Part shown: one piece after another, positions 36,640-46,022 of the stretch
How positions within the stretch are numbered: position 1 is the stretch's first letter
Layout of the letters: every line of letters starts with the position of its first letter
Source of the DNA: Pseudomonas sp. HS6
Lineage (GTDB): Bacteria; Pseudomonadota; Gammaproteobacteria; Pseudomonadales; Pseudomonadaceae
Assembly: GCF_023375815.1 (NCBI RefSeq)
Contig: NZ_CP067412.1
Span: forward strand, 5,766,001 to 5,830,000
Direction of reading: 5' to 3'
DNA: 64,000 nt
Translations under genes and position numbers: made by a program
Notes under the pieces: generated by a model
What the model saw: the letters and a program-made list of their open reading frames with translations, nothing else
Databases searched by the model: none
What the model was told of the DNA's origin: nothing

Positions 36640-37941
36640 TTAGTTGTGGCTTGTTACTTGTCCAAGATCACCGGCTGATGTTGTAGTCATATCGTCGGTG
36701 CGTAACTTGGAAACTTCTTTCGCGGTGACAGTGGAGCCCTTGTTACCCCAACTTCCACGAATAAAACTCACGACATCCGCCACTTCCTGATCCGACAATC
36801 GCCAGGCGAAGCCGGGCATGGTGAAGGTGGACGGTGCGGTGTGCGTCGCAGGCAGTGTGCCGCCCTTGAGCACGATGTGGATCAGTGAGGTCGGATCTTC
36901 CGATTGCAACACCGGATTGCCCGCCAGCGCCGGGAACACCCGGGTGTAGCCGTGGCCGTCGGTGCGGTGGCAGGCTGCGCAGTTGTCGATGTACACCGAC
37001 GCACCGCGCTGACTGTCGTCACCGTTCCACAAGGCTTTGGCGGCTTTCTCGTCGTACTGATGCGGCTGGTCGGCAGGATCATTCGCCGGCAGTGACTTCA
37101 AGTAACGGGCAATCGCGGTCAGGTCGGCGTCGGTCATGTACTGCATGCTGTGGGTGACCACGTCGCTCATGCCGCCGAACACTGCGCTGCGGTCGCTGCG
37201 GCCAGTCTTGAGGAACTGCACCAGTTGCTCTTCGCTCCAACTGCCGAGACCATCCTTGTGGTCGCCGCGCAGGCTCTTGGCGATCCAGCCTTCCAGCGGC
37301 GCACTGCCTGACAGAAAACTGCTGCCTTCGGTCGCGTTCAGGGATTTTTCCTGCATGGTCAGGGCCCGTGGCGTATGGCAGGCGCCGCAATGTCCGAGGC
37401 CTTCCACCAGATACGCCCCACGGCTGACGACAGCATCGTCCGACGCGGGTTTGTAGTCCTCGACCTTCGGCGCGAACAGCCAGCGCCAGCCCATCAGCGG
37501 CCAGCGCATGCTCAATGGCCACGGGATGTCGCTGGCCTTGTTCTCCTGCACCACCGGTTCAACGCCGTGCATGAAATAGGCGTAAAGCGCCTGCATATCA
37601 TCCTGACTGACACGGGCGTAGGACGGGTACGGCATCGCCGGGTACAAGGTACTGCCATTTTTGGCCACGCCATGACGCACAGCCTGGTCGAACTCCTCGA
37701 AGCTGTAGCCACCCAACCCGGTGTTGTCCGGGGTGATGTTGGTCGAATAAATCGTGCCGATCGGAGTTTCCATCGGCAGACCACCGGCGAACGGCTTGCC
37801 GTCCTTGGCCGTGTGGCACGCCACGCAGTCACCGGCACGGGCGAGGTATTCACCTTTTTTGATCAAGGATTGATCAACTTCGGCGCCATAAAGGGAAGCG
37901 CTGCCGAGCAGCGCCAGGGTCGCGATAACGAGAGTCTTCAT
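36640..37941 (-). CDS. Triple-haem cytochrome c subunit of sugar-acid dehydrogenase
   Basis: 433 residues from the ATG at 37941, which has AAGGAG at good spacing (an ATG at 37947 is too close to it). Signal peptide (LVIATLALLGSASLYGA) and three cytochrome c domains with CVACH, CGACH and CAACH. It transfers electrons from the FAD subunit to ubiquinone at the periplasmic face. Gene order gamma, FAD, cytochrome matches gluconate 2-dehydrogenase. Gluconate is the best guess among sugar acids. Confidence 0.9.
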   Translation of the reverse strand: MKTLVIATLALLGSASLYGAEVDQSLIKKGEYLARAGDCVACHTAKDGKPFAGGLPMETPIGTIYSTNITPDNTGLGGYSFEEFDQAVRHGVAKNGSTLYPAMPYPSYARVSQDDMQALYAYFMHGVEPVVQENKASDIPWPLSMRWPLMGWRWLFAPKVEDYKPASDDAVVSRGAYLVEGLGHCGACHTPRALTMQEKSLNATEGSSFLSGSAPLEGWIAKSLRGDHKDGLGSWSEEQLVQFLKTGRSDRSAVFGGMSDVVTHSMQYMTDADLTAIARYLKSLPANDPADQPHQYDEKAAKALWNGDDSQRGASVYIDNCAACHRTDGHGYTRVFPALAGNPVLQSEDPTSLIHIVLKGGTLPATHTAPSTFTMPGFAWRLSDQEVADVVSFIRGSWGNKGSTVTAKEVSKLRTDDMTTTSAGDLGQVTSHN

Positions 37942-37953
37942 GGTCATCGCTCC

Positions 37954-39738
37954 TTAAGCCTGAACCAACGGGCCGGGGTTTTTCAGGTATTGCTCGCGGA
38001 TCGCTTTCGCCGACCAGTAGGTCAGCGCGGCGACCAGCCCGGTCGGGTTGTAACCCAGGCCCTGCGGGAACGCCGACGCACCCGGTACGAATACGTTGTG
38101 CACGTCCCAGCTCTGCAAGTAGCGGTTCAGTGCGCTGGTCTTCGGATCGGTGCCCATGATCGCGCCACCGTTGAGGTGGGTGGTCTGGTAGGACGCAGTG
38201 TTGAAGTGGTCGCCGACTTTCTTGCCGATCACGGCGATGGCTTTCGGGCCCATAGCTTCGGCGACTTTGCCCATTTTCTCGACCATGAAGCGATTCATCT
38301 TGATGTCGTTTTCCTGCCAGTCGAAGGTCATCCGCAGCAGCGGCAGGCCGTAGGCATCGCGGTACACCGGATCCAGATCGAGATAGTTGCCACGGTAGGA
38401 CTGATGCGCGCCGTGTGCGTCCATCGACACCTGGTGGGTGTAGTAATCGGCGGTCGCGCGTTTCCACGCACTGCCCCAGGCCGGGGTGCCCGGCGGGTTG
38501 GAGGTGCCGGCGATCGGCCGGCTGCCGGCCTGGTTGACCCACATTGGCGAACCGCCGACGAAGCCGTGTGGCCCGTGGTCGAAGTTGTCGGCGTTGAAGT
38601 CGTCCAGCGCCACGCCGTTACCGCCGGCGCCGATGAAGTTGTTGGTGTGAGTGTCCTTGTCGAAGAACGCCTTGATGGTCGCCATGTTCTGGTAGGCGAA
38701 GTTACGCCCGACCACGCCTTCACCGCTGATCGGGTCGTACGGTTTGCCGATGCCGGAGAGCAGCATCAGTCGTACGTTGTGCAGCTGGAACGCGCCGAGG
38801 ATCACCAGATCCGCCGGCTGCTCGATCTCACGACCCTGGCCGTCAATGTAGGTGACGCCGGTGGCCTTGGTTTTCGTGCTGTCGAGGTTGACCCGCAGCA
38901 CATGAGCGTTAGGCCGCAGTTCGAAATTCGGCAGCGGTTTCAGCGCCGGCAGAATGTTCACGTTCGGCGAGGCCTTGGAATACATGTAGCAAACGTAGCC
39001 GCTGCAGAAGCCGCAGAAGTTGCACGGGCCCATCTGCGCGCCGTAAGGGTTGGTGTACGGCCCTGACGTATTCGCGGAAGGCAGGTTGTAGGGTTTGTAA
39101 CCGACTTCGGTAGCCGCTTTGCCGAACAGCTGTGCGGAAACCGTGTTCTTCTGCGCTTCCAGCGGAAACGGGTTCGAGCGATCCGGCGCGTACGGGTTGC
39201 CGCCCTTGCCCTGGCCGACCAGTTGGCCTTTCACGGTCCAGGCTTGGCCAGAAGTGCCGAAGACTTTTTCGGCGAAATCGAAGAACGGTTCCAGCTCTTC
39301 ATAGCTGACGCCGAAGTCCTGAATGGTCATGTCCTTGGGGATGAAGCTTTTGCCGTAACGCTCTTCGTAGTGGCTGCGCATGCGCAGCTCGATCGGGTCG
39401 ACCCGAAAGTGCACGCCCGACCAGTGCAGCCCGGCGCCGCCCACGCCATTGCCCGGCAGGAACGCGCCCAACTGACGGTTCGGCAGAGCAATGTCGTTGA
39501 CGCTGTGACGGATGGTGACGGTCTCTTTGGAGATGTCCTGGAAGAGTTTTTTCCGCACGCTGTAGGTGAGTTCGTCGATCACCTGGGGATAGTTGCCGTC
39601 CGGGTAGGTGTCCTGCATCGGCCCGCGTTCCAGCGCCAGCACGTTGAGCCCGGCTTCGGTCAGCTCCTTGGCCATGATCGCGCCTGTCCAGCCGAAACCG
39701 ACGATCACTGCGTCGACCTTCTTCATTACCGTTGCCAT
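37954..39738 (-). CDS. GMC-family FAD subunit of gluconate 2-dehydrogenase type
   Basis: 594 residues from ATG 39738. N-terminal FAD-binding motif VGFGWTGAIMAKELTEAGLNV (in parts), GNGVGGAGLHWSG, and the C-terminal catalytic region with THLNGGAIMG and GLGYNPTG. A cysteine cluster C239-x2-C242-x2-C245-x4-C250 (GPCNFCGFCSGYVC) resembles the iron-sulfur ligands of FAD-dependent glucose/fructose dehydrogenases. It lacks its own signal and is presumably exported with the Tat-signal gamma subunit. It starts two bases before the gamma stop and ends 12 bases before the cytochrome gene. Confidence 0.9.
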   Translation of the reverse strand: MATVMKKVDAVIVGFGWTGAIMAKELTEAGLNVLALERGPMQDTYPDGNYPQVIDELTYSVRKKLFQDISKETVTIRHSVNDIALPNRQLGAFLPGNGVGGAGLHWSGVHFRVDPIELRMRSHYEERYGKSFIPKDMTIQDFGVSYEELEPFFDFAEKVFGTSGQAWTVKGQLVGQGKGGNPYAPDRSNPFPLEAQKNTVSAQLFGKAATEVGYKPYNLPSANTSGPYTNPYGAQMGPCNFCGFCSGYVCYMYSKASPNVNILPALKPLPNFELRPNAHVLRVNLDSTKTKATGVTYIDGQGREIEQPADLVILGAFQLHNVRLMLLSGIGKPYDPISGEGVVGRNFAYQNMATIKAFFDKDTHTNNFIGAGGNGVALDDFNADNFDHGPHGFVGGSPMWVNQAGSRPIAGTSNPPGTPAWGSAWKRATADYYTHQVSMDAHGAHQSYRGNYLDLDPVYRDAYGLPLLRMTFDWQENDIKMNRFMVEKMGKVAEAMGPKAIAVIGKKVGDHFNTASYQTTHLNGGAIMGTDPKTSALNRYLQSWDVHNVFVPGASAFPQGLGYNPTGLVAALTYWSAKAIREQYLKNPGPLVQA

Positions 39739-39740
39739 GC

Positions 39741-40487
39741 TCACGCCCTCTCGCCGCGAATCGAAACTGCCGGGAAGGGGTATTGCTCGTTGCGTTCCAC
39801 CCAATCCATGAAATCGGCGCGGGCGCCGGGGAAGCCGATCATGGTCCAGCCGACCATGCCTTTATTGCCACCATGGATCGGATCGCAGAAGAATCCTTCC
39901 TTAGTGTTTTGCAGCAGAAGATTGAAGAAAATCTTCGCCGGAACGGCGTCGAATTGCGGTTTCCCAGCCTCAAGCTGCTTGAGCAAATCGTCTCGGGTAG
40001 CGCTGTCTTGGTCGACAAATGTTTTGCCATTGAGGGATTTTGCCCACTGATCCGTGGCGGCGATGCCGAGGCGATAGATCTCTTTTGGCACCAGTTTGCT
40101 CTGCCAGCCCATCTCCGGCGCAGCGTCGGCGTTGAACGGTCCTTGCATGTACCAGAGGGCACCGGCGGCGTACGGGGTGTTCATCTGACGGTCGATGTAT
40201 TCCGGAACGCCAGCTTCGAGAGCGCCAGGACCTTGGGCATCGTTTGGGATCAACTGCGCGACGGCGGCATTGATGAACGCCCACTCTTCGGCGGTGAAAT
40301 AGCTCGGCTGATAGACGCCTGCGTCAGCGACGGCCGGTTTTGCCGGTGCAGCAGGCGGTGCGCTTTCCGGGGCGGCTTGCAGCACGCTGCTGCCCAGGCC
40401 GGTTCCGGCGAGGGTGACCACGGGAATCAGAGTCAGGGATTTGCGCAAAAACTCACGCCGCGGGTTGTCTCGATCTTGATCAGACAT
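39741..40487 (-). CDS. Gluconate 2-dehydrogenase subunit 3 (gamma), Tat substrate
   Basis: 248 residues from ATG 40487 (GAGG upstream). The N terminus has a twin-arginine signal (RREFLRKSLTLIPVVTLAG), expected to carry the folded FAD subunit across the membrane by the Tat route. The mature part (FTAEEWAFINAAVAQLIPND, YIDRQMNTPY) is the subunit 3 fold. First gene of the operon. Confidence 0.9.
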   Translation of the reverse strand: MSDQDRDNPRREFLRKSLTLIPVVTLAGTGLGSSVLQAAPESAPPAAPAKPAVADAGVYQPSYFTAEEWAFINAAVAQLIPNDAQGPGALEAGVPEYIDRQMNTPYAAGALWYMQGPFNADAAPEMGWQSKLVPKEIYRLGIAATDQWAKSLNGKTFVDQDSATRDDLLKQLEAGKPQFDAVPAKIFFNLLLQNTKEGFFCDPIHGGNKGMVGWTMIGFPGARADFMDWVERNEQYPFPAVSIRGERA

Positions 40488-40785
40488 GGGGTGTACCTCA
40501 TCAGGCATTGATGGTTATCAGCCGCTTCTGGGGACGGCTTTTGAGTGGTCGGTTGCGACGTGGTCGGAAATGACCCGGAAAAGGGGGACGCGTCCGCAAC
40601 ATGATGTGACAAATGGTAGCAGCCTAACCAACCGGATGAATCGATTCAGCCGAAAAAAAGCCCGGATTTGCGACGAAGAATGTCCTTGGCTTCACGTTTC
40701 TTTGACAAACGCCTCACAGGGATTTGACTGGACAACCCTCAAGCTGCGGCCCTCACTGACGAATCCCACACGGTCACCGCACAGC
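40488..40785. other. Intergenic region between dehydrogenase operon and phosphatase
   Basis: 298 bases between divergent starts. The plus frame is open through most of it, but that reading has no family resemblance and no ribosome site. It should hold both promoters; I could not pin one down. Confidence 0.4.
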
Positions 40786-41430
40786 ATGTCCTTGAAGCGT
40801 TTTTCCTCCGCAATCTGTTTCTCGCTGTTTGCCCTGCTCGGCTCGATCACGGCCCATGCCGCAGATGCGCCGGTTTCTCGTCCTCCGGAATGGGCGCAAC
40901 CGGTCGAAGTGAAATACAACTTCTTTCAGATGTCGCCCACGCTTTATCGCAGTGCGCTGCCGGATTCCGGTGCCGTGCCGTTGCTGCAAAGCCTGAAAGT
41001 GGGCACGGTCATCAACTTTCTGCCAGAAGCGGATTCGAGTTGGCTGAACGCCCCCGGCATCAATCAGGTGCAACTGCCGTATCGCACCAATCACGTCGAT
41101 GACAGCGACGTGCTGAAGACCTTGCGCGCGATTCAGACCGCCGAAACCAACGGCCCGGTGTTGATGCATTGCAAGCATGGCTCCGACCGCACCGGCCTGA
41201 TGGCCGCGATGTACCGCATCGTGGTGCAAGGCTGGAGCAAGGAAGACGCCCTGAATGAAATGACCCAGGGTGGTTTCGGTGAAAGCGGTCACTTCAAGGA
41301 CGGCGTTCGCTACGTCATGCAGGCTGATGTCGAAAAACTGCGTACGGCGCTGGCCAATGGTGATTGCAGCACCAGTGCGTTCGCTACTTGCTCGATGAAG
41401 AGTTGGTTCCAGACCGTCAATCTGAAGTAA
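40786..41430 (+). CDS. Exported tyrosine / dual-specificity phosphatase
   Basis: 214 residues from ATG 40786: signal peptide (AICFSLFALLGSITAHAA), then a cysteine phosphatase domain with the P-loop HCKHGSDRTG (HCxxGxxRT) and an upstream WPD-type region less clear. The N-terminal fold segment FYRSALPDSGAVPLLQSL-like resembles DSP phosphatases. Predicted periplasmic; the substrate (phosphotyrosine, phosphoinositide or other phosphoester) is unknown. It is convergent with the M3 peptidase gene. Confidence 0.85.
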   Translation: MSLKRFSSAICFSLFALLGSITAHAADAPVSRPPEWAQPVEVKYNFFQMSPTLYRSALPDSGAVPLLQSLKVGTVINFLPEADSSWLNAPGINQVQLPYRTNHVDDSDVLKTLRAIQTAETNGPVLMHCKHGSDRTGLMAAMYRIVVQGWSKEDALNEMTQGGFGESGHFKDGVRYVMQADVEKLRTALANGDCSTSAFATCSMKSWFQTVNLK

Positions 41431-41439
41431 TCCACTGGA

Positions 41440-43482
41440 TCACTCCGCAAAGAAGGTCGGCGGGTCGGCGTGAAGAATTTCACCGACTGGCCGGCCGACG
41501 AACGCTTTCACCGCTTCCAGCAAGGGGCGCCCGGCCCCGGGTGCAAAGAACGTTTCGCGCAATGCCCGGCCGGTTTGCGCGTTGAACACCCAGTCACGGC
41601 TGAAACGCTTGAACGCCTCTTGAGCCAGCACTCCCGACCAGATATAGGCGTAAACCGACGCGTCATACTGGGTCACCATGTAATCGAAACCATTGGCGAA
41701 CCGGTGACCGTCCGGTAGTTGCAGGTGAGCCATTGTCCTCTGCACGTCGGCGCAAACCGCTTCGACAGAGCGCCCATCGCCGTGGGTCAGGTGCAGCTCG
41801 AAATCGATGATCGCGCCCATCAGCAGCAATGCTTTTTGCCGGCTGGCGTGGGCCTGGCTGGCTGTCAGGGCGGCGTCGACCCGTGAGGCGCTCAGGCGTT
41901 CACCAGTCTGGAAATGCGCGCCGAGCCACAGCACAAACTCCCGCGACTGACACCACTGCTCGAACAACTGACCGGAAAACTCCGCGGACTCATGGCGCAG
42001 TTGCAGGATGCCGGACAGGGTGTGATGAGGTGAACGCGTCAGTACGTGCTGAAGGCAGTGGCCAAATTCATGAAAAAGTACTCGCAGGTCGTCGAGATCG
42101 AGCTGACACGGATGGGTGTCCGTGGGCGGTGTGAAGTTGCTGGAGAGCATGGCAATCGGCAGTGCCGGGCGACCTTCGGCATTGATCCGGCGGTTGCGTA
42201 GCGTGGAGGCGCCGGGGAAGTCCGCGGCGTTGTCGCGGTGAAACGGGTTGAGGTAGATGTAGCCGATGACCTGCTCGTATTCGCTGATTTCCAGCAACCT
42301 CACATCGTCATGCCAGTGCCTGCCGCCGATTCGCTCGACGATACGGATCCCGAACATGCGTTCACAGAACAGGCAGAGCCGGCGCAGGGTGCCCTCCAGC
42401 GGGAAGTAATCTCGCAGGTTGTCCAGCACACCGGGAAACTGCTGCTGGCGCCATTGTTCGGCGAGAAAGTCTTCATCCCAGGGCTGAATCCGGTCGATTC
42501 CGCGTTTCAGCGCAAAGGCGGCCAGTTGCTTGGCGTCCTGATCGAGAGCAGGCGCCAACTGCACAACCTGGCGCTGGAGAAAACCACTGACCCAGGCTGT
42601 TGTCCCGGTCATGTTTTTTGCCAGACTCAGTTGCGCGGCGTTTTCGTGGCCGAGTAAATGCGCTTTCTGTTGGCGCAAGGCAAGCAACGCCGTCAGCACC
42701 GGGCCGTTATCGAAGCGGCCGGCCAGTGGACCTTGATCGGAGGCTCGGGTCATGTAGGCAACGCAGCACTCCTCCCGCAGCGCGCGGTTATCGGCGTATT
42801 TGAGGATGTGATTGCAGGTGTTCTGATCCAGGCGGATCAGCCAGCCGTCATGGCCGGCCTCGTGTGCGTTCAACGCGAGACGCTCCTTCAGAGCGGGGGA
42901 CAGGCCGGCGAGCAGTGCCGCATCGTCGACCCGTTTGCTCCATGTCCCGGCCCAGCGCTCCAGGTTGTCCAGAAATACGTATTCCAACCCACCGATCTCG
43001 CGGTTCAACCGCGCCAGTTCCTGTTGCTGCGCGGTGGCTAGCTCAATGCCTGACCGCCTGAATTTGCGCAATATCCGCGTCAGGGCAATTTTGCGCGACT
43101 CGTCGAAACTGGCCGCGATCGAACTCTGCGCCAGCCGCTGGTAGGCCTCGTACAACGGGCGGTTGCGGGACTTTTCGGATCGATACTGATTGATCGCCAG
43201 ATGCGCCTTGGCGCTTTCTACGAGCCAGGCGGCATCGTCGGACCTGACCGTCGACAACGTTTCAAGAATCGAGCTGGCCTCACCGAGACGGGCATCCGCT
43301 TCGTCGATGCTCAGCACCAGATCATCCCAGCCGGGGTGCTCGATCTGACTGGCGATCACTTGCGCAATGATTTGTCGGTTGTCGGCAATGATGCTGTTGA
43401 TCGCCGGCAGCAGATGCTCGGCGCGAATATCCGGCCAGGGCGGCAGGGTCCAGCGTTGCAGGAGGGGATTAGGGTCGGACAT
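41440..43482 (-). CDS. M3-family metallopeptidase (PrlC paralogue)
   Basis: 680-residue zinc oligopeptidase of the thimet/oligopeptidase A family with the catalytic HEFGH (LFHEFGHCLQH). It opens with NPLLQRWTLPPWPDIRAEHLLPAI, closely paralleling prlC encoded 2.4 kb further on, but much of the body has diverged. No signal peptide. The two genes are a clear paralogous pair; which peptides this one cleaves is unknown. Confidence 0.9.
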   Translation of the reverse strand: MSDPNPLLQRWTLPPWPDIRAEHLLPAINSIIADNRQIIAQVIASQIEHPGWDDLVLSIDEADARLGEASSILETLSTVRSDDAAWLVESAKAHLAINQYRSEKSRNRPLYEAYQRLAQSSIAASFDESRKIALTRILRKFRRSGIELATAQQQELARLNREIGGLEYVFLDNLERWAGTWSKRVDDAALLAGLSPALKERLALNAHEAGHDGWLIRLDQNTCNHILKYADNRALREECCVAYMTRASDQGPLAGRFDNGPVLTALLALRQQKAHLLGHENAAQLSLAKNMTGTTAWVSGFLQRQVVQLAPALDQDAKQLAAFALKRGIDRIQPWDEDFLAEQWRQQQFPGVLDNLRDYFPLEGTLRRLCLFCERMFGIRIVERIGGRHWHDDVRLLEISEYEQVIGYIYLNPFHRDNAADFPGASTLRNRRINAEGRPALPIAMLSSNFTPPTDTHPCQLDLDDLRVLFHEFGHCLQHVLTRSPHHTLSGILQLRHESAEFSGQLFEQWCQSREFVLWLGAHFQTGERLSASRVDAALTASQAHASRQKALLLMGAIIDFELHLTHGDGRSVEAVCADVQRTMAHLQLPDGHRFANGFDYMVTQYDASVYAYIWSGVLAQEAFKRFSRDWVFNAQTGRALRETFFAPGAGRPLLEAVKAFVGRPVGEILHADPPTFFAE

Positions 43483-43594
43483 GGCAGCTTCCTTCGAGGC
43501 GTGGCGGAAACGGCCAGCCTACGAAGCAAGTGCGGGGGACAGGTGTTAAGCCAATACCACCTTCCACCGGGATTCGGTAGAAGGTGGTTCTGGA

Positions 43595-43885
43595 TCAGTG
43601 TTGCTCGTCGGGCTTTTTCTTCAGCTTCGGATTCGGGAAGAACTGCACCGCCTGAACCGTTTTGTCCGGGGCCGGCTTGAGCGCGCTGGTATTGACCCGC
43701 GTGCCCAGCTCTTTTGGAACCGACAGCCCTTGAGCATTCAGCGTATCGCTGTAGCCGCACGCCACACATTCGCGGTGCGGAACGTCGTCCTCGCTCCACA
43801 TCATCAGCTTGTCCGGCTCGCTGCACGCCGGGCAGACGGCCCCGGCGATAAAGCGTTTTTTGGTCTTCACAGGTGCCTCACTCAT
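43595..43885 (-). CDS. yheV: YheV-family putative zinc ribbon protein
   Basis: 96 residues with two Cys pairs (CPACSEPD and CVACGYSD) forming a zinc ribbon. The family is regularly encoded immediately after prlC; here its ATG overlaps the prlC stop by four bases, so it is translationally coupled. Function unknown. An inverted repeat at 43556-43588 follows the stop and may end the transcript. Confidence 0.88.
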   Translation of the reverse strand: MSEAPVKTKKRFIAGAVCPACSEPDKLMMWSEDDVPHRECVACGYSDTLNAQGLSVPKELGTRVNTSALKPAPDKTVQAVQFFPNPKLKKKPDEQH

Positions 43886-45933
43886 GCTGCCGCGTCCTCA
43901 CTCAGGCCGCTGTGGCGCAAGAGTGCGTCAATCGATGGCTCACGGCCACGGAAGTCGACGAACAGCACCATCGGTTCCTGCGAGCCGCCGCGGGCCAGGA
44001 TTGCCTCGCGGAAGGCGCGACCGGTGTCGGCATTGAGCACGCCGTCTTCTTCGAACTTGGAGAAGGCATCCGCCGACAGCACTTCTGCCCACTTGTAGCT
44101 GTAGTAACCCGCCGCGTAACCGCCGGCGAAGATGTGCGCGAAGCTGTTCGGGAAGCGGTTGTAGGCTGGAGGACGCATCACCGAGACTTCGTTGCGTACG
44201 CCTTCAAGCACCTGCGCGACACTGCGGCCGTCACCGTGAGTGGCGTGCAGCTCGAAGTCGAACAGCGAGAACTCCAGCTGACGCACCATCATCAGGCCGG
44301 ACTGGAAGTTCTTCGCTGCGAGCATTTTTTCCAGCAGGTCCTGCGGCAGCGGCTCACCGGACTCGTAGTGGCCGGAAATCAGTGCGAGACCTTCCGGCTC
44401 CCAGCACCAGTTTTCCATGAACTGACTCGGCAGCTCGACTGCGTCCCACGCCACGCCGTTGATGCCCGATACGCCGGCATGCTCGACGCGGGTCAGCAGG
44501 TGATGCAGGCCGTGACCGAATTCGTGGAACAGGGTGGTCACTTCATCGTGGGTCAGCAGCGCAGGCTTGCCGCTGTCGGCCGGGGTGAAGTTGCACACGA
44601 GGTTGGCCACCGGGCTTTGCAGCACGCCATCGATGGTGCGGCGACGGTCGCGGGCGCCGTCCATCCAGGCACCGCCGCGCTTGTTGGCGCGGGCGTAGAG
44701 GTCGAAGAAGAAGCGGCCGACGTGCTGGCCGTTTTCCTTGATCTCGAACAGGCGCACGTCTGGATGCCAGGTGTCGAAGCCTTTCAGTTCGGCGATTTCG
44801 ATGCCGTACAGACGCTGAACGATGGCGAACAGGCCGCCCAGCACTTTGTCGATCGGGAAATAGGCGCGCAGGGTTTCCTGGGCGACGCTGTAGCGTTGTT
44901 CACGGAGTTTTTCACCGTAGAAACCGCTGTCCCAGCTTTGCAGATCGGCACAGCCTTGCTCGGCGGCGTAGGCCTTGAGCTGTTGCAGATCCTGGGCGGC
45001 AAACGGTTTGCTGCGCTTGGCCAGATCGCGCAGGAAGCTCAGCACCTGATCGCTGGACTCGGCCATTTTGGTCGCCAGGCTCAGCTCGGAGAAGCTGGAG
45101 AAACCGAGCAGTTTTGCCAGCTCCTGACGCAGGTCGAGGATTTCGCCCATGACCGGGCCGTTGTCGTTCTGGCCGGCGTTCGGGCCTTGATCCGACGCAC
45201 GGGTGCAGTAGGCGGCGTAGACTTCTTCGCGCAGCGCACGGTCCTGGGCGTAGGTCATCACCGCGTAGTAGCTCGGGAATTCCAGGGTGATCAGCCAGCC
45301 GTCGAGGCCTTTGGACTGTGCGGCAGCAGCCATTTGCGCCTTGGCCGAATCGGTCAGCCCGGCGAGGGCGACCTCGTCGGTCAGGTGCTTGGTCCAGGCC
45401 TGTGTGGCGTCGAGCAACTGGTTGGAGAAGCGGCTGCCCAGCTCGGACAGCTTGCTCTGTACTTCGGCGTAGCGCTTCTGTTCGGCTTCCGGCAGGTCGA
45501 TACCTGACAGGCGGAAATCGCGCAGGGCGTGTTCCAGAATGGTTTTTTGCGCCACGTCGAAACCGGCGGCTTCCGGGCTGTTGGCCAGGGCTTCATAAGC
45601 CTGGAACAGCTCGCGGTTCTGGCCCATCTCGGTGGAATAGGCGCTCAGGGCCAGCAGGCACGACTCGTAGGCTTCACGCAGTTCGGCGCTGTTGCACACG
45701 GCATTGAGGTGGCTGACCGGGCTCCAGGCAGCGCCCAGGCGATCATTGAGTTCGTCCATCGCCAGCACCAGCCCGGCCCAGGTCGGGTTCTGGCCCTGAG
45801 TCTTGAGGATCTCGGCGATGGCGGCGCGGTTGTCGGCCAGGATGGTTTCGATGGCCGGCTGCACGTGTTCGGCACGGATCGCGGAGAACGGCGGCAGGTC
45901 GTAGGACTGCAGAAGAGGGTTGTTCACGCTCAC
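43882..45933 (-). CDS. prlC: Oligopeptidase A
   Basis: Cytoplasmic zinc endopeptidase that degrades signal peptides and other oligopeptides. GTG at 45933 (MSVNNPLLQSYDLPPF) with AAGGTG upstream gives 683 residues, agreeing with known PrlC starts; an ATG at 45960 is a longer alternative. Catalytic motif TLFHEFGHGLHH and the distal Glu region (PSQFMENW) are intact. It is divergent from the gamma-carbonic anhydrase gene. Confidence 0.94.
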   Translation of the reverse strand: MSVNNPLLQSYDLPPFSAIRAEHVQPAIETILADNRAAIAEILKTQGQNPTWAGLVLAMDELNDRLGAAWSPVSHLNAVCNSAELREAYESCLLALSAYSTEMGQNRELFQAYEALANSPEAAGFDVAQKTILEHALRDFRLSGIDLPEAEQKRYAEVQSKLSELGSRFSNQLLDATQAWTKHLTDEVALAGLTDSAKAQMAAAAQSKGLDGWLITLEFPSYYAVMTYAQDRALREEVYAAYCTRASDQGPNAGQNDNGPVMGEILDLRQELAKLLGFSSFSELSLATKMAESSDQVLSFLRDLAKRSKPFAAQDLQQLKAYAAEQGCADLQSWDSGFYGEKLREQRYSVAQETLRAYFPIDKVLGGLFAIVQRLYGIEIAELKGFDTWHPDVRLFEIKENGQHVGRFFFDLYARANKRGGAWMDGARDRRRTIDGVLQSPVANLVCNFTPADSGKPALLTHDEVTTLFHEFGHGLHHLLTRVEHAGVSGINGVAWDAVELPSQFMENWCWEPEGLALISGHYESGEPLPQDLLEKMLAAKNFQSGLMMVRQLEFSLFDFELHATHGDGRSVAQVLEGVRNEVSVMRPPAYNRFPNSFAHIFAGGYAAGYYSYKWAEVLSADAFSKFEEDGVLNADTGRAFREAILARGGSQEPMVLFVDFRGREPSIDALLRHSGLSEDAAA

Positions 45934-46022
45934 GGTTGGCACCTTGGCTGGAAGAAACATGCGCCCATCTTAATTACAATCGACACCCACCGCAGCTATC
46001 GGCGACAGAGAGAGAACTAATC

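Noticed and set aside
40486..40785. N-terminal extension of the phosphatase gene
   Set aside because: The upstream 100 codons precede a clear signal peptide starting at 40786 and show no conserved pattern.
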